From Pseudomonas sp. GM50 (GTDB lineage: Bacteria; Pseudomonadota; Gammaproteobacteria; Pseudomonadales; Pseudomonadaceae), in the NCBI RefSeq assembly GCF_000282375.1, contig NZ_AKJK01000003.1, positions 1 through 44,241 on the forward strand: 44,241 bases of DNA, read 5' to 3'. Below the pieces are notes generated by a model. The model was not told the DNA's origin. It worked only from the letters and a program-made list of their open reading frames with translations, and made no database searches. Numbering within the stretch: position 1 is the stretch's first letter; every line of letters starts with the position of its first letter. Made by a program: the position numbers and the translations under genes. Shown here piece by piece: positions 33,643 through 44,163 of this stretch.

Positions 33643-34836
33643 ATGTTCGAACTCGTAGACAACATCCCCGCAAGCCCGGTAATTAAAGTTATCGGTGTTG
33701 GCGGTGGCGGCGGCAACGCTGTCAATCACATGGTCAAGAGCAACATTGAAGGCGTTGAATTCATCTGCGCCAACACTGATGCCCAAGCGCTGAAAAGCAT
33801 CGGCGCGCGGACCATCCTGCAACTGGGCACCGGCGTGACCAAAGGCCTGGGCGCCGGCGCCAACCCTGAAGTAGGTCGTCAGGCCGCTCTCGAAGACCGT
33901 GAGCGCATTGCCGAAGTCCTGCAGGGCACCAATATGGTGTTCATCACCACCGGCATGGGCGGTGGTACCGGTACCGGTGCTGCGCCGATCATTGCCGAAG
34001 TGGCCAAGGAAATGGGGATCCTCACCGTTGCGGTGGTGACCCGTCCGTTCCCGTTCGAAGGTCGCAAGCGTATGCAGATCGCCGACGAAGGTATTCGTCT
34101 GCTGTCTGAAAGCGTCGACTCGTTGATCACCATTCCCAACGAGAAGCTGCTGACCATCCTCGGTAAAGACGCAAGCCTGCTGTCGGCTTTCGCCAAGGCC
34201 GACGATGTACTGGCCGGTGCCGTTCGCGGTATCTCCGACATCATCAAGCGTCCGGGCATGATCAACGTCGACTTTGCCGACGTGCGTACCGTGATGAGCG
34301 AAATGGGCATGGCGATGATGGGCACTGGCTGCGCCAGCGGTCCGAACCGTGCACGTGAGGCCACCGAAGCGGCCATTCGCAACCCGTTGCTCGAAGACGT
34401 GAACCTGCAAGGCGCACGCGGCATCCTGGTGAACATCACTGCCGGTCCTGACCTGTCCCTGGGTGAGTACTCCGACGTGGGTAGCATCATCGAAGCCTTC
34501 GCTTCCGAGCACGCGATGGTCAAAGTCGGTACCGTTATCGATCCGGACATGCGCGACGAGCTGCACGTGACTGTTGTTGCCACCGGTTTAGGCGCTAAAA
34601 TCGAGAAGCCTGTGAAGGTCATCGACAATACCGTTCACACCTCGATGGCTTCCCAGCCACAACAACAAGCCCCTGTTCGTCAGGAACAGCCTGCGGTGAA
34701 CTACCGTGACCTGGACCGTCCGACCGTCATGCGCAACCAGGCTCAGGCCGGTGCTGCGACTGCCGCGAAGATGAACCCGCAAGATGACCTGGACTACCTG
34801 GACATCCCGGCTTTCCTGCGTCGTCAGGCCGATTGA
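33643..34836 (+). CDS. ftsZ: Cell division GTPase FtsZ
   Basis: The 397-residue tubulin homologue forms the Z-ring. The GTP-binding signature GGGTGTG is at 106-112, and the T7 synergy loop NVDFADV is at about 208-214. A Gln/Pro-rich flexible linker covers about 330-380. The C-terminal peptide DYLDIPAFLRRQAD (384-397) binds FtsA, ZipA and other partners. The ribosome binding site AAGGAGAGG before ATG 33643 is the strongest in the cluster, fitting the high level of FtsZ required. Confidence 0.99.
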   Translation: MFELVDNIPASPVIKVIGVGGGGGNAVNHMVKSNIEGVEFICANTDAQALKSIGARTILQLGTGVTKGLGAGANPEVGRQAALEDRERIAEVLQGTNMVFITTGMGGGTGTGAAPIIAEVAKEMGILTVAVVTRPFPFEGRKRMQIADEGIRLLSESVDSLITIPNEKLLTILGKDASLLSAFAKADDVLAGAVRGISDIIKRPGMINVDFADVRTVMSEMGMAMMGTGCASGPNRAREATEAAIRNPLLEDVNLQGARGILVNITAGPDLSLGEYSDVGSIIEAFASEHAMVKVGTVIDPDMRDELHVTVVATGLGAKIEKPVKVIDNTVHTSMASQPQQQAPVRQEQPAVNYRDLDRPTVMRNQAQAGAATAAKMNPQDDLDYLDIPAFLRRQAD

Positions 34837-34890
34837 TGAAATGTATCAGGGGTATTAGGGTGATTGGTGTTCAGCAAAGGTCTGGTCTGC

Positions 34891-34896
34891 TATCAT
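34891..34896 (+). promoter_or_regulatory. Candidate -10 element for lpxC
   Basis: GCTATCAT lies about 55 bases upstream of the lpxC ATG, inside the 112-bp gap after ftsZ. The -35 region (GTTCAG or TTGGTG) is poor. No terminator is seen between ftsZ and lpxC, so read-through is likely as well. Confidence 0.35.
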
Positions 34897-34912
34897 CGCC
34901 AGCCTTTGTTGA

Positions 34913-35860
<948 letters not shown>

Positions 35861-35883
35861 GCAAAAAACCTCTCTAGTTTTTT

Positions 35884-35911
35884 AAAGGCTACCTTCGGGT
35901 GGCCTTTTTTT
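35884..35911 (+). terminator. Terminator after lpxC
   Basis: AAAGGCTACC (35884-35893) pairs with GGTGGCCTTT (35898-35907), with one non-canonical T-G pair, around a stable TTCG tetraloop. A T-run follows. It closes the dcw-lpxC transcript. Confidence 0.92.
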
Positions 35912-35948
35912 ATGGGTGCGGGAAAGTGTGTTTTGTGGTGTCTGTCAT

Positions 35949-36039
35949 GGCCTCTTCGCGGGCAAGCCTCGCTCCTACAGAGTGTGGAAGTTAAATACGC
36001 CGCTGTCCTGTAGGAGCGAGGCTTGCCCGCGAAGAGGCC
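35949..36039. repeat. REP pair (REPIN-like), type 3
   Basis: A perfect 31-bp inverted repeat has arms at 35949-35979 and 36009-36039. Its core, GTAGGAGCGAGGCTTGCCCG, differs from both other REP pairs in the window. It separates the lpxC terminator from the diguanylate cyclase end and marks the boundary where conserved synteny stops. Confidence 0.92.
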
Positions 36040-36058
36040 GGCCGCCACACCGTAGATA

Positions 36059-37555
36059 TCAGTCCGCTGCAACCACCCGATTGCGCCCACTTTCCTTGGC
36101 CTGATACAGCGCCTTGTCCGCCGAAAACAGCAATTGCTCCAGGCTGATATCGGACGCCGTCGTCCAGGTGCTGATACCGATACTGACAGTAATCGGCGAC
36201 ATACCACCCTCCGCCAACGGCAACTGCTCCACCGCTGCGCGGACGTTGTCGGCAATCTGTTGGGCGCCGGCGCTGTCGGTTTCAGCCAGGATCACCGAAA
36301 ACTCCTCGCCACCGTAACGGGCGACCAGGTCCGCCGGCCGTCGAACATGGGTGCCGATTACCTTGGCCACCCAGCGCAAGGCATCGTCGCCGCCCTGATG
36401 GCCATGTCGGTCGTTGAACGCCTTGAAGTGATCGACATCGATCATCAGCACCGACAATGGCAGACCGGAACGTTGGGCGCGAAACCATTCATGGCGCAGG
36501 GCCTGATCCAGGCTTCGGCGGTTGGCCAGACCGGTTAAGGGGTCGGTAGCGGCCAGTTGTGCCAGCTCCAGCTCGGCACTCTGGCGCCGACGCAGTTCCC
36601 GGCAGAGCAACCAGGTCAGCCACAGCAGGCTCACGCACAGGGCAATGGTCGCCAAGCTGACCACCACTGCGGTGCGCTTCCAGGCCGCAAAGACTTCATC
36701 ACTCGATAGCGCAACGATGACAATCAACGGCAAGTTCCCGACCTTGGAGAAGGTGTACAAGCGCTTGTCATGGTATCGATCGGACATGCTGGTGAAGCTG
36801 CCGTTGCCTTCCTTGACGATGCGCTGGAAATTGGGGCGGTTACTGAAGTTCTTGCCGACCAGCTCTTCGGCCAGACGTGGTTGTTGAGCCAGAAGCGTCC
36901 CGTCCTTGCTGATCAGATTGACCGTACTGTCACGACCGATGCTCAAACTGTTGAACAACTGATCGAAGTAACTCAACCGCATGGCGGCTTCGGCCACGCC
37001 CAGGAATTCACCCTGGGGGCCGTTCACCCGGCGGCTGAAACTGATACGCCAATCCTGTTCGGGCGACCGGGCTCTGAAGGGGGGGCTGATGAACATGCCC
37101 GGGTCCGGGTTGTTCACGTGAGACTGGAAGTATTCGCGGTCGGCGTAGTTGCCTTGCCGGGGTTCCACCGAGGCCGAGTCGGCGACCACGTCGCCCTTGT
37201 TGTCGAGCAACAAAATGTTGCCCTTGTACGGCGCGGCAGTGGCGCGGTCGAAATAGGCCAGATGGCGAATGGCTGGAGAAACGCTCTTGAGGTCTTCTCG
37301 CTGGGAGGCGGCGATCAAACCCAGCAGCGACACATCATAGAGTTCGACATTGCGCAGCACGTCGGCATCGATCAATTGCACGATATTGTTGGCGGCGCGA
37401 GCGGCGGACAATTCGGCATGGGCGCGTTCGCGGATCAGCAGGAACGCCACGATGCTCAGTATCGCAATCACCAACAATAAACTGCCGAAAACCAGGAGCC
37501 GCTCCGACCGGGTTGCACGGATCGGTTGGCGGGATTTCGCACTGCTCACACTCAT
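36059..37555 (-). CDS. Membrane diguanylate cyclase with dCache-like sensor
   Basis: The 498-residue protein has a membrane helix (about 21-42), a periplasmic double-Cache-like sensor region (about 45-290), a second helix (about 296-317) and a C-terminal GGEDF-family domain (about 335-495). The active-site loop GGEEF (415-419) is intact, and an RxxD inhibitory site (406-409) lies five residues before it. It should therefore make cyclic di-GMP from two GTP under product inhibition. No EAL domain is present. The signal sensed is unknown. ATG 37555 has a weak ribosome binding site. It is a single gene, following REP DNA on one side and a terminator on the other. Confidence 0.92.
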   Translation of the reverse strand: MSVSSAKSRQPIRATRSERLLVFGSLLLVIAILSIVAFLLIRERAHAELSAARAANNIVQLIDADVLRNVELYDVSLLGLIAASQREDLKSVSPAIRHLAYFDRATAAPYKGNILLLDNKGDVVADSASVEPRQGNYADREYFQSHVNNPDPGMFISPPFRARSPEQDWRISFSRRVNGPQGEFLGVAEAAMRLSYFDQLFNSLSIGRDSTVNLISKDGTLLAQQPRLAEELVGKNFSNRPNFQRIVKEGNGSFTSMSDRYHDKRLYTFSKVGNLPLIVIVALSSDEVFAAWKRTAVVVSLATIALCVSLLWLTWLLCRELRRRQSAELELAQLAATDPLTGLANRRSLDQALRHEWFRAQRSGLPLSVLMIDVDHFKAFNDRHGHQGGDDALRWVAKVIGTHVRRPADLVARYGGEEFSVILAETDSAGAQQIADNVRAAVEQLPLAEGGMSPITVSIGISTWTTASDISLEQLLFSADKALYQAKESGRNRVVAAD

Positions 37556-37654
37556 GGTTCTGACTTCTGCAAATAAGTTATGAAAGTTTTTTACAAGAAT
37601 CGGGCAGAGTCCCAGAAACCGGTCGCGTTCAGAGCGCCTGTATAAATGCCGGAT

Positions 37655-37683
37655 AAAAAAAAGGCCAGCAAAACATGCTGGCC
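37655..37683 (-). terminator. Minus-strand terminator of the RND-two-component operon
   Basis: Read on the minus strand, GGCCAGCA/TGCTGGCC forms a stem followed by eight T residues (37662-37655). On the plus strand no T-run follows, so it terminates the sensor-kinase operon at 37777-44073. Confidence 0.85.
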
Positions 37684-37776
37684 CTTTGCTAATTGAAGCT
37701 TAGAAGACATTCTGCGGGTAGTCGACAATTGCCCGGTATTGGTGGTTTGGCTTTCTGTGGTGAGGGGACTGTGTGA

Positions 37777-39141
37777 TCAGACCGGGAGGTGGATGCCGAA
37801 AGTATTCATCCCATGATCACTGCGCACAAACACATCGCCACCATGCATCAGCGCAATCGCCTTGACGATTGCCAGCCCCAGGCCATGGTTGTTGCCACTG
37901 TTGCTGCGCGACGCATCGACCCGGTAGAAGCGCTCGAACAATCGCGGCAAGTGCTCATTGGCAATCGGCGATCCCGGGTTGGCGACGCCGATGCTGACCT
38001 GATGCTCTTCGACTTCGATCCGTACCTCAATCACTTGCCCGGGCTCGGTGTGCTGCACCGCGTTGCTCAGCAAGTTGATCAACGCCCGGCGCAGATGGGC
38101 GATCTCGATTTTTACCTGCGCATCGCCACTGACCTCGACCTGAACCTGCGCATCCTCAAGAATGAAATCCAGATACTCCAGTGTCGTCGCCACTTCGTCG
38201 GCCAGTGAGGTGGACGTCAGTTTAGTGGCCTTGCTGCCCTGGTCGGCGCTGGCGAGGAACAGCATGTCGTTGATGATCGAGCGCAGCCGTTCGAGTTCTT
38301 CGAGGTTCGATTGCAGGACTTCGAAATAGTGTTCGGCCGAACGCCCGCGTGTCAGCGCAACCTGGGTCTGGCCGATCAGATTGGTCAGCGGCGAGCGCAG
38401 TTCATGGGCGACGTCGGCGTTGAACGACTCCAGTCGTGAATAAGCCTGTTCGACCCGTTCCAGTGTGGCGTTGAACGAGCTGACGAACTGATTCAGTTCC
38501 GGTGGCAATGGCGACAGTTGCAGGCGGCCGGACAGCCTCGGCGGCGTCAGGCGCTGGGCTTCCTGCGACAACTTGATCAGCGGCTTGAGGCCGATCCGCG
38601 CTACCCAGTAACCGAGTAGCGAGGCCAGTAATACACCCACGATCGCCAGGCTGATCAGGGCGATCAGCAAGTGGTGCTGCGTCTCGTAAAAGGTCTCGGT
38701 ATCGATGCCGATCATGAAGCGCAGCGGCGGGCGCTGGTCCTTGGCCGGCAGCTCAGTGACCAGCACTTTCAGCGGGTAGGGATGGTCGGGCAACTCCATG
38801 TCGCGCATGCCCAACGGGCCTTGGGCGAAAGCGCGGATCGGCGCGTCGGGTTGGCCGTATTCATAACCGGGATTGCCGCTGACCACCCAAAAGCGGATGC
38901 GCTTGTCTTCTTCGCTCAGCAGCTTGAGCTTGGCGTTGATCTTCACCCAATGCTCGGGCGTGCCATAACGGTTGAGCGCCGATTCGAGCACGCTGTAACG
39001 CGCATCCAGCTCGGCCTCGGGCAGCAGGCCCAGACCCTTGTCGACTTGTTGATACAGCGCACCGCCGATCAACAGAAACACCAGCAGCGCCACCAGCGTA
39101 AACATCCCGCTCAGGCGCAGCGCGATCGAATTACTGGACAC
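37777..39141 (-). CDS. Sensor histidine kinase, heavy-metal (CusS/IrlS-like) type
   Basis: The 454-residue kinase has membrane helices at about 12-30 and 157-180, flanking a periplasmic sensor of about 125 residues. A HAMP domain and a HisKA domain with His246 in NADVAHELRSPLTNL follow. The ATPase domain has the N-box RRALINLLSNAVQHT and G-box NNHGLGLAIVKA. It should phosphorylate the response regulator encoded just upstream. The start is GTG 39141, with GGAG 7 bases upstream; it overlaps the regulator stop by 11 bases. A longer frame from 39171 is not supported. The sensor has few Met, His or Cys residues beyond scattered ones, so metal sensing is not certain. Confidence 0.9.
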   Translation of the reverse strand: MSSNSIALRLSGMFTLVALLVFLLIGGALYQQVDKGLGLLPEAELDARYSVLESALNRYGTPEHWVKINAKLKLLSEEDKRIRFWVVSGNPGYEYGQPDAPIRAFAQGPLGMRDMELPDHPYPLKVLVTELPAKDQRPPLRFMIGIDTETFYETQHHLLIALISLAIVGVLLASLLGYWVARIGLKPLIKLSQEAQRLTPPRLSGRLQLSPLPPELNQFVSSFNATLERVEQAYSRLESFNADVAHELRSPLTNLIGQTQVALTRGRSAEHYFEVLQSNLEELERLRSIINDMLFLASADQGSKATKLTSTSLADEVATTLEYLDFILEDAQVQVEVSGDAQVKIEIAHLRRALINLLSNAVQHTEPGQVIEVRIEVEEHQVSIGVANPGSPIANEHLPRLFERFYRVDASRSNSGNNHGLGLAIVKAIALMHGGDVFVRSDHGMNTFGIHLPV

Positions 39142-39808
39142 TACGGCTCTCCAGCACATAACCCATGCCACGAATCGTGTGCAGCAATTTCTCTTCGAAC
39201 GGCCCGTCGAGCTTGGCCCGAAGACGTTTGATCGCGACCTCGACCACGTTGGCGTCGCTGTCGAAATTAATGTCCCAGACCATCTCGGCGATGGCGGTTT
39301 TCGAGAGGATTTCCCCTTGTCGCCGCGCCAGCACGCTGAGCAGCGAAAACTCCTTGGCGGTCAGGTCCAGGCGTGTGCCGGCGCGGGTGGCCTTGCGGCT
39401 GATCAAATCTATCCACAGGTCGGCGATGCTCACTTGCACCGGTTCGTGGCCACTGCTGCGACGGGTCAGCGCTTGCAGGCGCGCCACCAGTTCGAGGAAG
39501 GAAAACGGTTTGCCGAGGTAATCGTCAGCGCCATCGCGCAGGCCTTTGATGCGGTCTTCCACCCGCTCGCGGGCGGTGAGCATGATCACCGGCGTTTGCT
39601 TGCGCGCTCGCAACGCACGCAGTACGCCGAAGCCGTCGAGGCCAGGCAACATGACGTCGAGGACAATCACTGCGTAATCGCTTTCCAGCGCCAGATGCAG
39701 GCCTTCGACGCCATCGCCAGCCACGTCCACGGTGTAGCCCTGTTCCGTCAGACCACGGTGTAGATAGTCCGCGGTTTTTTCTTCGTCTTCGATAATCAGA
39801 ACGCGCAT
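39131..39808 (-). CDS. OmpR-family response regulator, CusR/IrlR type
   Basis: The 225-residue regulator has a receiver domain with Asp51 as phosphoacceptor (VLDVMLPGLDG), acidic residues in IIEDEEKTADYL, and the Lys of GKPFSFLEL. A winged-helix OmpR DNA-binding domain begins at about 125. The start EDEEKTADYLHRGLTEQGY is characteristic of the heavy-metal-response subfamily. It lies nine bases after the RND pump gene and overlaps the kinase, so all are probably one transcript. Its likely targets are the inverted repeats at 44111-44183. Confidence 0.93.
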   Translation of the reverse strand: MRVLIIEDEEKTADYLHRGLTEQGYTVDVAGDGVEGLHLALESDYAVIVLDVMLPGLDGFGVLRALRARKQTPVIMLTARERVEDRIKGLRDGADDYLGKPFSFLELVARLQALTRRSSGHEPVQVSIADLWIDLISRKATRAGTRLDLTAKEFSLLSVLARRQGEILSKTAIAEMVWDINFDSDANVVEVAIKRLRAKLDGPFEEKLLHTIRGMGYVLESRSVQ

Positions 39809-39817
39809 GACCCCGCC

Positions 39818-42800
39818 TCAGTCTGTGGTCGCCTGCACCGACATCGGTGCTGGGGCTGGTTTAGGTCGATGGAATAGCCGCTCAAGCATTAAGTATATGA
39901 CCGGCGTGGTGAACAACGTCAGCGCCTGGCTCACCAGCAAGCCACCGACCACCGCGATGCCCAATGGCTGGCGCAGTTCGGCGCCGGTGCCGTAGCCGAG
40001 CATCAGCGGCAGGGCACCAAGCAGGGCGGCGAGGGTGGTCATGATGATCGGCCGGAACCGCGTCATACACGCCTCATAGATCGCCTCTTCGGGAGGCAAA
40101 CCACGGTTACGTTGGGCGTCTAGCGCGAAGTCGATCATCAGAATGCCGTTCTTCTTGACGATGCCGATCAGCAGCACCAGCCCGATCAGCACCATGATCG
40201 AAAAATCCTGGCCACAGATCCACAGCATGATCACCGCCCCGAGTCCCGCCGAGGGCAGGGTCGAGATGATCGTCAGCGGGTGCACGAAGCTTTCGTACAG
40301 AACGCCAAGAATGATGTACACCGCCACCAGCGCCGCCAGAATCAGCCACGGCTGGTTGGCCAGCGAACTCTGGAACGCCTGGGCCGCGCCCTGGAAATTA
40401 CCGCTGATGGCCACCGGCATGCCGATGTCGGTCTTGGCCTGATTGAGCATGATCACCGCATCGCCCAACGCGACGCCGGGCGCCAGGTTGAACGACAGGT
40501 TGGCCGCCGGGAACATCCCGTCGTGAGCGATGGACAACGGGCCGATGGTTGGCGCATCGAATTTCGCCAGGGCCGACAGCGGCACCATTTCCCCGCTCAA
40601 CGGTGAGCGCAGGTAGAAATAGTTGAGGCTTTCGGCCTTGCCGCGCTGTTTGGTGTCCAGTTCCAGAATCACGTTGTACTGGTTGGTCTGGGTCTGGAAT
40701 TCGTTGATCTGCCGCTGGCCGAAGGCGTCGTACAGCGCTTCGTCGACATCGCTGGCGGTCAGGCCGAAACGCGCCGCTGCACTGCGGTCGATGCTGATGT
40801 GGGTGATGCTGCCGCCCAGTTGCAGGTCATTGGAAATGTCGCGAAACGCCGGGTTGCCGCGCAGTTTTTCGGTCAGGCGCTGGGTCCAGGTGCTCAGGAG
40901 TGGCCCGTCGTTGCTCTTGAGCACGTATTGGTACTGCGCACGGCTTGGGCCGGAGCTGAGGTTGATGTCTTGCCCGGCGCGCAGGTACAACACGATGCCG
41001 GGGACTTTCATCAGCTGTGGGCGAATCCGGTCGATGAACTGGCTGGCGGATACGTCACGGTCGCCGCGTTTTTTCAGCGAAATCCAGAAGCGTCCGTTGG
41101 CGATGGTCTGGTTGCTGCCCGAAACGCCGACCGAGTGTGAGAACGTCTCGACGGCGGGGTCGGCGGCGACGATTTCGGCCATCGCCAAGTGTTTTTTCAC
41201 CATGTCGCCGTAGGAAATGTCCGCCGCTGCTTCGGTGGTGCCGAGGACGAAACCGGTGTCTTGTACCGGGAAGAAGCCTTTAGGGATAAATATGTAACCG
41301 GCGATGGCCAGCCCCAGCGATAGACCGAATACACCGATCATCAACTTCTGATGGGCGAGGGCGCGGCGCAAGCCTTTTTCATAGAGCGCCAGCAAGCGCT
41401 CGCCGAAACCGGATGGGCTGTGTTTCGGCGCACGCATGAATAGTGCGGCCAACGTCGGCGCCAGCGTCAGCGACACCACCACGGAAATCATGATGGTCGA
41501 GGTGGCGGTCAGGGCGAATTCCTTGAACAGCCGCCCGACCACGCCCCCCATGAACAGCAGCGGAATGAAGGCCGCCACCAGCGAGAAACTGATGGAAACC
41601 ACGGTAAAGCCGATCTCGCCGGCGCCCTTGATCGCCGCCTCACGCATGCCGTCGCCGGCCTCCAGGTGACGGTGAATGTTTTCCACCACCACAATCGCAT
41701 CGTCCACCACAAACCCGACGGACACCACGATCGCCACCAGCGTCAGGTTGTTCAGGCTGAAGCCCATGATGTACATCAGGGCAAAACTGGCGATCAACGA
41801 CACACCGAGCACCGACGCCACGATCAGGGTCGCCGACAACTGCCGCAGGAACAGCGCCATCACCGCCACCACCAGCAGGATCGCGATCAGCAGGGTGACT
41901 TCTACTTCATGCAACGAAGCGCGGATGGTCTGGGTGCGGTCGATCAACACTTTGACTTGCACCGAGGCCGGCAGCATGGCCTCCAGCGTCGGCAGGGCCG
42001 CTTGAATACGGTCCACGGTCTCGACGATGTTGGCCCCCGGTTGCCGGAAAATCACCAGGTTCACCCCCGGCTGACCGTCAGCCCAGGCCTGTATGTAGGC
42101 GTCTTCCGAACCGTTGACGACTTTGGCTACATCCTTGAGATGAACTGGTGCGCCGTCCTTGTAGGAAACAATCAACTGACCGTATTCCTGGGGGTGGAAC
42201 AATTGGTCGTTGGTGGACAAGGTCGAAATGCTCGACTCGCCATACAACGCACCCTTGGCCAGATTGAGGCTGGTCTGCTGGATCGCCAGGCGAATGTCCG
42301 CCAGGGTCAGGCCGATGGCGGCGAGTTTGTCCGCCGACGCCTGCACGCGAATCGCCGGACGTTGCTGACCGGTGATGTTGATATTGCCTACGCCGTCGAT
42401 CTGGCTGATCTGACGGGCGAGCAGGGTTTCCACCAGGTCACTGACTTCGGTGCCGGGCATTTGCGGCGAATTGATGCTGAGGATCAGCACCGGGCTGTCG
42501 GCCGGGTTGACCTTCCTCCAGTTCGGCAGGTTCGGCATGTCTTTGGGCAGTTTGCCGGCGGCGGTGTTGATCGCGGCCTGGACTTCCTGCGCGGCGGTGT
42601 CGATGCTTTTGTCGAGGGTGAATTGCAGGGTCAGGATGGTCGAGCCCAGGGCGCTGCTCGAGGTCATCTGGGTCACGCCGGGGATGGCGCTGAATTGTAC
42701 TTCAAGCGGCGTGGCCACCGAGGAGGCCATGGTTTCGGGGTTGGCGCCGGGCAGTTGCGCGGCCACCTGGATGGTCGGGAATTCTGCTTCCGGCAGTGGC

Positions 42801-42916
42801 GCAATCGACAGTCGCGGAAAGGCGATGACACCGAGCAGCACCAAGGCAAAGGTCAGCAGGACCGTCGCCACCGGATGATCGATGCACCACGCGGAAACCG
42901 AGCCATGTCCCTTCAT
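39818..42916 (-). CDS. RND efflux permease, MdtC/MuxC-like (HAE1 family)
   Basis: The 1032-residue inner-membrane pump has twelve expected membrane helices and two large periplasmic loops. The proton-relay pair Asp405-Asp406 in helix 4 (VGFVVDDAIVVVENIHRH) shows that it is a drug/proton antiporter of the HAE1 group. Sequence style (SVSAWCIDHPVATVLLTFAL, PNWRKVNPADSPVLIL) points to the MdtB/MdtC and MuxB/MuxC branch. Those systems usually use two different pump subunits, but only one is encoded here. It overlaps the membrane-fusion gene by four bases. No outer-membrane channel gene is adjacent, so a channel encoded elsewhere is expected. Confidence 0.93.
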   Translation of the reverse strand: MKGHGSVSAWCIDHPVATVLLTFALVLLGVIAFPRLSIAPLPEAEFPTIQVAAQLPGANPETMASSVATPLEVQFSAIPGVTQMTSSSALGSTILTLQFTLDKSIDTAAQEVQAAINTAAGKLPKDMPNLPNWRKVNPADSPVLILSINSPQMPGTEVSDLVETLLARQISQIDGVGNINITGQQRPAIRVQASADKLAAIGLTLADIRLAIQQTSLNLAKGALYGESSISTLSTNDQLFHPQEYGQLIVSYKDGAPVHLKDVAKVVNGSEDAYIQAWADGQPGVNLVIFRQPGANIVETVDRIQAALPTLEAMLPASVQVKVLIDRTQTIRASLHEVEVTLLIAILLVVAVMALFLRQLSATLIVASVLGVSLIASFALMYIMGFSLNNLTLVAIVVSVGFVVDDAIVVVENIHRHLEAGDGMREAAIKGAGEIGFTVVSISFSLVAAFIPLLFMGGVVGRLFKEFALTATSTIMISVVVSLTLAPTLAALFMRAPKHSPSGFGERLLALYEKGLRRALAHQKLMIGVFGLSLGLAIAGYIFIPKGFFPVQDTGFVLGTTEAAADISYGDMVKKHLAMAEIVAADPAVETFSHSVGVSGSNQTIANGRFWISLKKRGDRDVSASQFIDRIRPQLMKVPGIVLYLRAGQDINLSSGPSRAQYQYVLKSNDGPLLSTWTQRLTEKLRGNPAFRDISNDLQLGGSITHISIDRSAAARFGLTASDVDEALYDAFGQRQINEFQTQTNQYNVILELDTKQRGKAESLNYFYLRSPLSGEMVPLSALAKFDAPTIGPLSIAHDGMFPAANLSFNLAPGVALGDAVIMLNQAKTDIGMPVAISGNFQGAAQAFQSSLANQPWLILAALVAVYIILGVLYESFVHPLTIISTLPSAGLGAVIMLWICGQDFSIMVLIGLVLLIGIVKKNGILMIDFALDAQRNRGLPPEEAIYEACMTRFRPIIMTTLAALLGALPLMLGYGTGAELRQPLGIAVVGGLLVSQALTLFTTPVIYLMLERLFHRPKPAPAPMSVQATTD

Positions 42917-44073
42917 GGTTCCGGCTCCGATTGCACCACTTGCGGTGGGTCGGTCACTACCTGCACGGTCGAGCCAGGTTTGAGCCGCGACTGGCCGTCG
43001 CTGACCAGCACATCGCCCGGTTTCACGCCTTTGATGATGTCCTGGCTGCTGCCTTGATAAACCATCTGCACCTGAACGGCTTCGACCTTGTCGCCATTGA
43101 CCCGGTAGACGAAATGTTGATCGAGGCCACGTTGTACGACGGTGGGCGGCACCACCAGCGCATTTTTATCCAGCGCTGTCTGAATTTTTACCGTTACCAG
43201 CAGGCCCGGCCAGAGTTTCTGTACGGGGTTGGCGAATTCGGCCTTGGCGCGGATGGTCCCGGTGTTGGCGCTGATCTGGTTGTCGATCAGAGTCAAATGA
43301 CCTTCGCCCAGCAGGTTGCCGGTTTCGCCATCGGTGTCGGCACCAATGTAAGCCTTGACCGGCGTGTGCTGTGGATCGTTTATCAGGCCTTGCAGGGTCG
43401 GCAACAGGTGTTGCGGCAGGGAAAACTCCACGGCAATCGGGTCGATCTGGGTCACCGTGAACAAGCCTTGGGTGTCGGTCATGCGCAGGAAGTTGCCTTC
43501 GTCTACCGTGCGAATACCGACGCGACCGGTGACCGGGGAGCGAATCTGCGTGTAAGAAAGCTGCACCAGAGCGGCGTCGATCGACGCCTGATTGCCTTGG
43601 GCGGTGGCTTTGAGTTGGTTGACCAGGGCTTGTTGCTGGTCATAGGTCTGCTTGGACACGCCGTCGTCGACGCTCAGCAGTTTGTAGCGTTTGAGGTTGA
43701 CCTGCGCCACTTGCAGTTGCGCCTGACTTTCGCCCAGTTGCGCCCGGGCCTGATCGAGGCTGGCGCGGATCGAGCGGTCGTCGATGGTGGCCAGCAGGTC
43801 ACCTTTGTTCACCAGTTGGCCTTCTTTTACCAGCAGCTTGGTGAGGATACCGTCGATCTGTGGGCGCACGACCACGCTGTGCAAGGACAGCACCGAGCCG
43901 ATGCCGCTGATGTAGCGGGGCACGTCTTTTTCGGCGACGCTGACCACTCGCACGGGGATGGCGGTGGAAGTGGTCAGTTTGGTCGTGGCGGGTTTGGCGG
44001 CGTACCACACGCCCAGCGCTGCCAGGGTGATCAGAAGGGCGGCGAACAGGGCGGTTTTTTTCTGAATTCGCAT
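42913..44073 (-). CDS. RND periplasmic adaptor (membrane-fusion protein), MdtA-like
   Basis: The 386-residue adaptor has an uncleaved or cleavable N-terminal hydrophobic segment (about 7-27) and no lipobox Cys. A lipoyl half-motif (VVVRPQIDGILTKLLVKEGQLV), a coiled-coil hairpin (about 100-165), the second lipoyl half (YTQIRSPVTGRVG) and beta-barrel/membrane-proximal domains follow. It bridges the pump to an outer-membrane channel. ATG 44073 has no good Shine-Dalgarno sequence. As the first gene of the minus-strand operon it lies directly after the palindromic region at 44111-44183. Confidence 0.93.
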   Translation of the reverse strand: MRIQKKTALFAALLITLAALGVWYAAKPATTKLTTSTAIPVRVVSVAEKDVPRYISGIGSVLSLHSVVVRPQIDGILTKLLVKEGQLVNKGDLLATIDDRSIRASLDQARAQLGESQAQLQVAQVNLKRYKLLSVDDGVSKQTYDQQQALVNQLKATAQGNQASIDAALVQLSYTQIRSPVTGRVGIRTVDEGNFLRMTDTQGLFTVTQIDPIAVEFSLPQHLLPTLQGLINDPQHTPVKAYIGADTDGETGNLLGEGHLTLIDNQISANTGTIRAKAEFANPVQKLWPGLLVTVKIQTALDKNALVVPPTVVQRGLDQHFVYRVNGDKVEAVQVQMVYQGSSQDIIKGVKPGDVLVSDGQSRLKPGSTVQVVTDPPQVVQSEPEP

Positions 44074-44110
44074 GCGAGTGGGGCGCCGGGCAGAGTGGTC
44101 GGAGTTTTGT

Positions 44111-44138
44111 CAGGTTTATACCTTCCTTTATAAACCTG
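44111..44138. promoter_or_regulatory. Palindromic candidate operator of the RND operon (site 1)
   Basis: CAGGTTTATA (44111-44120) and TATAAACCTG (44129-44138) are perfect 10-bp arms around an 8-bp spacer, 38 bp upstream of the adaptor start. Each arm contains a -10-like TATA sequence on the minus strand, so a protein bound here would touch the promoter. Confidence 0.55.
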
Positions 44139-44163
44139 TTCGCCCGTCAGGAGAGTGACTGGT

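Noticed and set aside
39142..39171. Ten-residue N-terminal extension of the sensor kinase from 39171
   Set aside because: GTG 39141 has GGAG at a good distance; the extension would lie deeper in the regulator gene without its own ribosome binding site.
41666..43057. 463-codon plus-strand frame opposite the RND pump and adaptor genes
   Set aside because: It is antisense to clear RND and adaptor coding sequence, with a His/Arg/Gly-rich translation and no family resemblance.
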